A stretch of DNA of 11,041 nt, from the NCBI GenBank assembly GCA_035622755.1, contig DASPUU010000152.1, positions 1-11,041 of the forward strand, written 5' to 3'. The DNA comes from JADGRA01 sp035622755. Its GTDB lineage: Bacteria > Myxococcota > Myxococcia > Myxococcales > Myxococcaceae. Made by a program: the position numbers and the translations under genes. Under the pieces are notes generated by a model that searched no databases, was not told the origin of the DNA, and saw only the letters and a program-made list of their open reading frames with translations. Each line of letters begins with the position of its first letter. Position 1 is the first letter of the stretch. Below are positions 7,413-11,041 of the stretch, one piece after another.

Positions 7413-9056
7413 TCAGCGGGCGGTGACGAAGGGATCCATTCCCGCCGGGAGGCGGAAGACCTTGACCACCTCCACCCCCTCGATGGTCTCGACGTGCCAG
7501 GGGGCCTCCTGGGACAGGCGCTCGAGCGCCTCGACGTTGTGGCGGTACCACCGCCCGGCCTGGGTGACCACGTAACACGGGTGGCCGGACCGACAGGCCG
7601 CACCCGGCCGGAAGGCCGAGACGACGAGGTCGGTGCGCCCGGCGCGGTCGGCGTAGTAGCGCGCCGGCCAGTCGATGTCGGTGGCGATCTCCGCGCCCGG
7701 CTCGGCGCGCGAGGCGATGGCCTGGATGGCCTCGCGGAATCCGGCATCGAAGTAGTCGCAGTGCGGGAAATAGAAGGTGACCCGCGAGGAGCCGCCCCCG
7801 AGCACGCTGACGTACAGCCGCTCGTGGGGCGCATGGACCAGAGCGGCGTGCGCCTCGGTGCCCACCAGCAGCGCCCCGAGGATGGCGGCCAGTGCCGGGG
7901 AGATCCACCGGGCGCGCTTCCCGCTCCGCTCCGCCGCCCAGGCGACCAGCGCCGCCACCGCGTAACCGGCGAGCAGCGCCAGCGCCGGCTGAAGGGTGAG
8001 GAAGAAGCGACCCCACTTGCTGGCCAGAGGCACGAGGATGGCCGCCCACGCGCCGATCCAGACCAGCACCAGGCGGTGCGAGGGAGCGCGGAGCCAGAGC
8101 GCCAGGCCGAGGCCCAGCCCGGTGGCGAGGAGCGTCGGCGGCGCCAGCTTCACCCAGGCGAAGGTCAGGTAGAACCAGGGCGGAAGCCCGTCCCGCCCCA
8201 CCACCTGGGCATTCCGGTAGATGTGCCCGGCGAAGTAGAGCCCGCCGTGGATGGTGACCTTGGCCTGGAGGTACTGGAGGAGGAAGGCCCAGGTCGACGG
8301 CAAGAAGAACATCCAGTTCACCGCCGCGAACGTGGCCAGGGAGGTGAGCAGCAGGACGGCCCAGCGCCCCGGGGAGATGCGCCAGGCTGTTCCCGTGCCC
8401 CGGAGCCAGGCGTAGGCGAGCGGCGGAACGGTGGCCAAGAAGAAGAAGTACTTCGAGGCGCAGAGCAGCCCCACCGCCGCGGCCGCCCCGAGCTCCCAGC
8501 GCCGGCTGGCCGCCGGGCTCTCCCCGTCGGCGGCGACCTTCGCCTCGGCGGTGCACAGGACGGCGAGGAGGAGGAAAAACCCGAGCAGGGTGTCCTCCTT
8601 GGCCACCCGGTTGTAGCCGATGAAGGTGGGTGAGGCGGCGAGCAGGCCGGCGGTGACCAGCCCGGCCAGGCGGCCGAAGAGGCGGCGCCCGAGCCAGGCG
8701 GCGACGAGCACCGACAGCCCTCCGGCCAGGGCGAGCGGCAGGCGGGTGATGGTCTCCGGCGCCCAGCCGAGCGGCCGGCCGACGAGGAGCGTCCCGGTGA
8801 TGAGGAGCTTCATCAGCATCGGATGCTCGATGTCGTCGCCGAGGAAATCGCCGTGCAGGTAGCGCTCGGCGGCAAGCCACTTGTGCATCTCGTCGTCGGC
8901 GAAGCCCTCCGCGGACAGCCCCTGCAGCCGCGCCCAGAGGCCGCCCAGGACGATGGCGCCGAGCAGCAGGACGCCACCCGTTCCCCAGGGGCGCACCGGG
9001 CCGAGCAGGGCCAGGCCGGGCAGGTCTCCGAATCTCGGGCGCCGAGATGCGTCCAT
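7413..9056 (-). CDS. Membrane glycosyltransferase (GT-C; PMT/GT39-like)
   Basis: Predicted polytopic inner-membrane glycosyltransferase (547 aa from the ATG at 9056). TM1 lies near residues 27-43. The first outer loop carries the acidic motif Asp54-Asp55-Glu56 (FADDEMHKW). It then has DDIEHPMLMKLLI (Glu77, His78, Pro79), which resembles the D-x-H-P-P-L-x-K-L-L loop of protein O-mannosyltransferases. Next come a helix pair, the YNRVAKEDTLLGFF segment (Lys153-Glu154-Asp155), roughly eight more hydrophobic segments to about residue 420, and a soluble C-terminal domain of about 120 residues presumably in the periplasm. Known: such enzymes take sugar from a polyprenyl-phosphate carrier. Inferred: the acceptor could be lipid A/core, another glycolipid or a protein. 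The frame stays open upstream to 9221, but an earlier start would run across the divergent DUF3047 gene, so the ATG at 9056 is preferred. No clear Shine-Dalgarno is present. The enzyme probably works with the GT2 product encoded nearby. Confidence 0.82.
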   Translation of the reverse strand: MDASRRPRFGDLPGLALLGPVRPWGTGGVLLLGAIVLGGLWARLQGLSAEGFADDEMHKWLAAERYLHGDFLGDDIEHPMLMKLLITGTLLVGRPLGWAPETITRLPLALAGGLSVLVAAWLGRRLFGRLAGLVTAGLLAASPTFIGYNRVAKEDTLLGFFLLLAVLCTAEAKVAADGESPAASRRWELGAAAAVGLLCASKYFFFLATVPPLAYAWLRGTGTAWRISPGRWAVLLLTSLATFAAVNWMFFLPSTWAFLLQYLQAKVTIHGGLYFAGHIYRNAQVVGRDGLPPWFYLTFAWVKLAPPTLLATGLGLGLALWLRAPSHRLVLVWIGAWAAILVPLASKWGRFFLTLQPALALLAGYAVAALVAWAAERSGKRARWISPALAAILGALLVGTEAHAALVHAPHERLYVSVLGGGSSRVTFYFPHCDYFDAGFREAIQAIASRAEPGAEIATDIDWPARYYADRAGRTDLVVSAFRPGAACRSGHPCYVVTQAGRWYRHNVEALERLSQEAPWHVETIEGVEVVKVFRLPAGMDPFVTAR

Positions 9057-9099
9057 GAAGGGCGCGGCTTCTACTACGTTCCGCCCGAGGACCCTACCG
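9057..9099. promoter_or_regulatory. Divergent region between GT-C and DUF3047 genes
   Basis: The two starts (9056 leftward, 9115 rightward) are only 58 nt apart, so promoters in both directions must lie in or next to this stretch. It has a slightly less GC-rich patch around 9070-9081 (ttctactacgtt) that could form a -10 region, but I found no matching -35 element. Assignment rests on orientation. Confidence 0.3.
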
Positions 9100-9105
9100 A
9101 AGGAG
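9100..9105 (+). promoter_or_regulatory. Strong Shine-Dalgarno (AAGGAG) deciding the DUF3047 start
   Basis: AAGGAG lies 9 nt before the GTG at 9115. It is the only near-consensus ribosome binding site I found in front of a gene in this window. It fixes the start at 9115, where a short hydrophobic leader begins, although the frame is open much further upstream. Confidence 0.7.
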
Positions 9106-9114
9106 TCCATCCCC

Positions 9115-9777
9115 GTGCCCAGCTTCGCCCCCCTCCGCCTCGCCCTGGTGGCGGCGCTCGCCGCCGACGGCGGTGCCCCGGCTCCTGCGCCGGGCGAGCA
9201 CCAGACGCCGGTCCCGGTCAAGATCTTCGCCGTCGTCGAGCAGGACTCGGGGCCGGTGAGCTACTACTCCATCGTCACCGAGGGAGACACGCGCTTCATC
9301 CGCTCCGTCTACAAGCCGGGGCTGGAGACGGTGGTCCTCGGCGCGGTCGTCCCCGAGCAGGCCAGGAAGAGGGTCAAGTCGGTGAGCTGGCGCTGGCGCG
9401 TCCACAGCCTGCCCAGGGATTCCAACGACTGCGGGCCGGGCTACTCCGACTCCGGCGCGGCCGTGTTCCTCACCTTCAAGTCCGGGCTGAAGTACATGAT
9501 CCTCAAGTACGTGTGGGCCACCATCGGGACGGTGGGAAGCTTCTGCCAGTCCAAGCGCGGCTGGTTCCTGGACCGGAACACCATCCTCCTCGAGGTCGGT
9601 GGCCCGCTCGGGGTGTGGAAGACCGAGGAGGTGGACGCTCGGGCAGAGTTCGTCCGCGCCTTCGGCGTCAAGCTCGAGGACGTCCCCGACCTGGTGGGCA
9701 TCGGCCTGATGACCGACGGAGACCAGTCCAGCTCGGTGGTCGAATCCGACTACGCCGACTTCCTGGTGCGGTGGTAA
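9115..9777 (+). CDS. DUF3047 domain protein, predicted secreted
   Basis: A 220-residue protein with a short hydrophobic leader (PLRLALVAALAADGG, residues 7-20) followed by a Pro/Ala-rich linker, suggesting export to the periplasm. The rest matches my recollection of the DUF3047 family layout: KSVSWRWRVHSLP (Trp92, Trp94), a SGAAVFLTFK strand, LKYVWA, VWKTEEVDARAEFVRAFG (Trp168) and the C-terminal VGIGLMTDGDQ segment (Asp201, Asp203). The function of DUF3047 is unknown; the shape suggests a beta-sandwich binding domain, which is inference. Cys106 and Cys144 could form a disulfide after export. The start is set by a good AAGGAG at 9100-9105. The last 28 bases overlap the 3' end of the convergent epimerase gene. 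It stands alone on the plus strand between two minus-strand sugar genes, so it may be regulated separately. Family call moderately strong. Confidence 0.78.
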   Translation: MPSFAPLRLALVAALAADGGAPAPAPGEHQTPVPVKIFAVVEQDSGPVSYYSIVTEGDTRFIRSVYKPGLETVVLGAVVPEQARKRVKSVSWRWRVHSLPRDSNDCGPGYSDSGAAVFLTFKSGLKYMILKYVWATIGTVGSFCQSKRGWFLDRNTILLEVGGPLGVWKTEEVDARAEFVRAFGVKLEDVPDLVGIGLMTDGDQSSSVVESDYADFLVRW

Positions 9778-10763
9778 ACGCCGGTCCGCTGCTTCTGGTA
9801 CCAGTGCCAGAAGCGGGTCACGCCCTCGGGGAAGGACACCTTGGGCGCGTAGCCGAGCAGCTGGCGCGCCTTGCCGATGTCGGCGTGGGTGGCCGACGCG
9901 TCCGACCCGAGCTTGGGCCGGCTGACGAACCGTGCCCGCCGGCCGGCCAGCTCCTCGATGCGACGGACGAAGTCCAGCAGCAGGACCGGCTCGCCCCGTC
10001 CGAGGTTGATGACCTCGAAGCCCACCCGGTGGTCGGCGGCGGCCACCACCCCGGCCACGGTGTCGGAGACGTAGGTCCAGTCGCGGTACATCTGGCCGGC
10101 CTCGTAGAGCGGGAGCTCCTTGCCGGTGAAGATGCTGTCCAGCACCTTGTAGGCCATCATGTCCGGGCGGTTGCGCGGCCCGTAGACGGTGAAGAAGCGC
10201 AGCGCGGTGAAGTGGATGCCGTACAGGTGGTGGTAGCTGTGGCCGAGCATCTCCGCGGCCCGCTTGCTCGCCGCGTAGGGATTGAGGGGGCGGTCCGCCG
10301 AGTCATCCTCGACGAAGGGAAGCCGCACGCTGTTGCCGTAGACGGACGACGTCGAGGCGAGCACGACGTGCGGGACGGAGAATTCCCGCGCCGCCTCGAG
10401 GACGGCCAGGGTCCCGTTGACGTTGACGTCGAAGTAGAGCTGCGGCTGCTCGATGGAGGCCCGCACCCCGGCCACCGCGGCCAGGTGGACGATGACCTCC
10501 GGCCGCCACTCCGAGTACAGCCGGCGCAGGAGCTTGTCGTCCCGGACGTCCCCTTCCACCAGGAGTAGTCGCCCGGACTCCGGGCGAGCCTGCAACTCCG
10601 CGACGTTGGCGCGCTTGCGGCTCTCGTCGTAGTAGGGGTCGAAGTTGTCGAGCCCGAGGACGTGGTCGCCCCGCTCGAGAAACGCCTCCACGGTGTGGCT
10701 GCCGATGAAGCCTGCGGCTCCGGTGACCAGTATGCGTCGTCCCACCTGGGGTGCCCTTCGCAT
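9750..10763 (-). CDS. SDR sugar-nucleotide epimerase, UDP-glucuronate 4-epimerase type
   Basis: Extended short-chain dehydrogenase (337 aa from the ATG at 10763). The NAD-binding Rossmann motif is GAAGFIG at residues 15-21, followed by LDNFDPYYDESRKRAN, a signature of UDP-glucuronate 4-epimerases (CapI/LpsL/GAE group). HLAAVAGVRASIEQPQLY, the Ser/Thr stretch ASTSSVYG, the catalytic Tyr163 and Lys167 in YAASK, and RFFTVYGPRNRPDM all support this. Known reaction: UDP-glucuronate to UDP-galacturonate through a 4-keto intermediate, in the cytoplasm. UDP-glucose or UDP-GlcNAc epimerases are the less likely alternatives. An in-frame GTG at 10793 could add ten residues; neither start has a clear Shine-Dalgarno, and I chose the ATG closest to the Rossmann motif. 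The 3' end overlaps the convergent DUF3047 gene by 28 nt. The product could feed the GT2/GT-C enzymes in the window. Confidence 0.88.
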   Translation of the reverse strand: MRRAPQVGRRILVTGAAGFIGSHTVEAFLERGDHVLGLDNFDPYYDESRKRANVAELQARPESGRLLLVEGDVRDDKLLRRLYSEWRPEVIVHLAAVAGVRASIEQPQLYFDVNVNGTLAVLEAAREFSVPHVVLASTSSVYGNSVRLPFVEDDSADRPLNPYAASKRAAEMLGHSYHHLYGIHFTALRFFTVYGPRNRPDMMAYKVLDSIFTGKELPLYEAGQMYRDWTYVSDTVAGVVAAADHRVGFEVINLGRGEPVLLLDFVRRIEELAGRRARFVSRPKLGSDASATHADIGKARQLLGYAPKVSFPEGVTRFWHWYQKQRTGVYHRTRKSA

Positions 10764-10859
10764 TGCCCGGACTCGTCCCGGGGAGGCCCTCACCTACGCC
10801 GGGACGCGTTGCGTCGCAACTCAAATGTAACCCTCTCAACGGAAAGCCGGCCGGGGCCG
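10764..10859 (-). promoter_or_regulatory. Upstream region of the epimerase gene
   Basis: This leader contains one of the few AT-richer patches in the window (around 10819-10845). On the minus strand it offers a TACATT (10829-10824) resembling a -10 box and a TTGAGA (10839-10834) resembling a -35 box, but the two are not at a usable distance from each other. A promoter here is likely from position and base composition; its exact elements are not resolved. Confidence 0.35.
10808..10820. promoter_or_regulatory. 13-bp perfect palindrome, candidate operator
   Basis: GTTGCG-T-CGCAAC is a perfect inverted repeat with 6-bp arms around one base, 45 nt upstream of the epimerase ATG and next to the AT-richer patch. 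Its size and symmetry fit a dimeric repressor or activator site, and a hairpin is unlikely with so small a loop. No cognate regulator is in the window. Confidence 0.4.
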
Positions 10860-10901
10860 GTCCGGGCCCCGGACGCGAGGCGGGCTTATCCGACACCCGC
10901 C
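10860..10901 (-). terminator. Possible tandem hairpins after the right-edge gene
   Basis: Immediately past the stop codon of the right-edge gene, CCCGCC (10896-10901) and GGCGGG (10879-10884) can pair across an 11-nt loop. A second inverted repeat, GTCCGGG-C-CCCGGAC (10860-10874), follows. Together they could end transcription before the epimerase promoter. There is no T-run on the minus strand, so a standard intrinsic terminator is not shown. Confidence 0.3.
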
Positions 10902-11041
10902 CTAGGGAGGGGGGGAGGCGGGGAGGGAGAGCTCGTAGATGCGGACCGAGTCCTTCCCTCGCTCGAGGCGGAGCTCCTCGCGCGCCCCGGCGAGGTCCAC
11001 CGCTCCCTGCCAGCCGAGCTCGCGATCGAAGTCCGGATGAA
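10902..11041 (-). CDS. C-terminal fragment of an unidentified protein
   Basis: Reading leftward from the right edge, one frame stays open for 45 codons and ends in TAG at 10904-10902. The visible end includes ELGWQGAVDLAGAREEL, then RLERGKDSVRIYELSLPASPPP. The segment is soluble in character and GC-biased like its neighbours, and ends in a proline-rich tail. I do not recognise it. A beta-strand-like V-R-I-Y-E-L close to the end is the kind of sequence that closes the periplasmic domain of some membrane glycosyltransferases, and the neighbourhood would suit that, but this is only a guess. The frame has little independent support beyond its codon bias, strand agreement with the epimerase gene and lack of stops. 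The rest of the gene lies outside the window. Confidence 0.5.
   Translation of the reverse strand, partial: HPDFDRELGWQGAVDLAGAREELRLERGKDSVRIYELSLPASPPP
10905..10927 (+). other. Potential G-quadruplex motif over a gene end
   Basis: The plus strand has four runs of three or more G: 10905-10907, 10909-10915, 10920-10923 and 10925-10927. The spacers are A, AGGC and A, which satisfies the usual G-quadruplex rule. It lies in the template strand of the right-edge gene, over the codons for its Pro-rich tail and abutting the stop codon. Folding is predicted from pattern only. Confidence 0.45.

Noticed and set aside
7191..8633. Plus-strand frame of 480 codons
   Set aside because: It overlaps the 3' end of asnB in a different frame and then runs antisense to the GT-C gene. 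No domain or ribosome binding site supports it.
4318..8880. A stop-free minus-strand frame of 1520 codons
   Set aside because: It lies antisense to the well-supported GT2 and asnB genes and out of frame with the GT-C gene. Its translation is low-complexity Arg/Ala/Gly/Pro with no recognisable domain, as expected for stop depletion in very GC-rich DNA.
8881..9114. Upstream extension of the DUF3047 frame
   Set aside because: It would overlap the GT-C gene on the other strand. The AAGGAG plus leader peptide at 9115 give a much better start.
8823..10568. Long plus-strand frame of 581 codons across the GT-C start, DUF3047 and epimerase genes
   Set aside because: It crosses three genes with clear family motifs, in another frame, and its product is a repetitive basic shadow sequence.
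1..11041. Mobile element, phage, CRISPR or defence system
   Set aside because: I saw no transposase, integrase, regularly spaced repeats, nuclease or toxin-antitoxin genes. Gene density and codon bias look uniform.

Overview
The window is very GC-rich (around 70% by eye) and densely packed, with GC-biased third codon positions and only short gaps between genes. It encodes an outer-membrane TolC-type protein, and the gene types (MMPL/RND exporter, DPM1-like and ArnT/PMT-like glycosyltransferases, UDP-glucuronate epimerase, DUF3047) fit a Gram-negative bacterium. A deltaproteobacterial/Myxococcota or similarly GC-rich lineage is my best guess. No rRNA or other phylogenetic marker is present, so taxonomy is inference only. 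I saw no tRNA, rRNA, IS element, integrase, CRISPR array or phage gene.

Layout, left to right. At 1-230 (minus) is the N-terminus of a membrane GT-C glycosyltransferase that runs off the left edge. It is divergent from a plus-strand block. That block starts with a TolC-family outer-membrane protein (294-1694), which overlaps by a few bases a 12-helix MMPL/RND-superfamily exporter (1682-4249). After 65 nt comes a polyprenyl-phosphate sugar synthase-like GT2 enzyme (4315-5418), and 33 nt later an AsnB-type glutamine amidotransferase/asparagine synthetase (5452-7395). A second GT-C glycosyltransferase (minus, 7413-9056) converges on asnB. It is divergent from a small secreted DUF3047 protein (9115-9777), whose 3' end overlaps the 3' end of a convergent SDR epimerase of the UDP-glucuronate 4-epimerase type (minus, 9750-10763). 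The right edge holds the last 45 codons of another minus-strand gene (10902-11041).

How the genes may work together (inference). The epimerase would supply a nucleotide sugar such as UDP-galacturonate. The GT2 enzyme would load a sugar onto a polyprenyl phosphate at the inner membrane. The GT-C enzymes would use that lipid-linked sugar on the periplasmic side to modify a lipid, LPS core or protein. The AsnB-like enzyme could amidate a uronic acid or simply make asparagine. The TolC/MMPL pair looks like a separate envelope export module, probably for a lipid or hydrophobic molecule. It has no periplasmic adaptor gene beside it, and its first TM4 relay aspartate is replaced by asparagine. The genes lie on both strands, so this is a functional neighbourhood and not one operon. 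The parts belong to known families. The combination, the NGE-to-NGQ change in the AsnB glutaminase domain and the modified TM4 motif are the points most worth checking.
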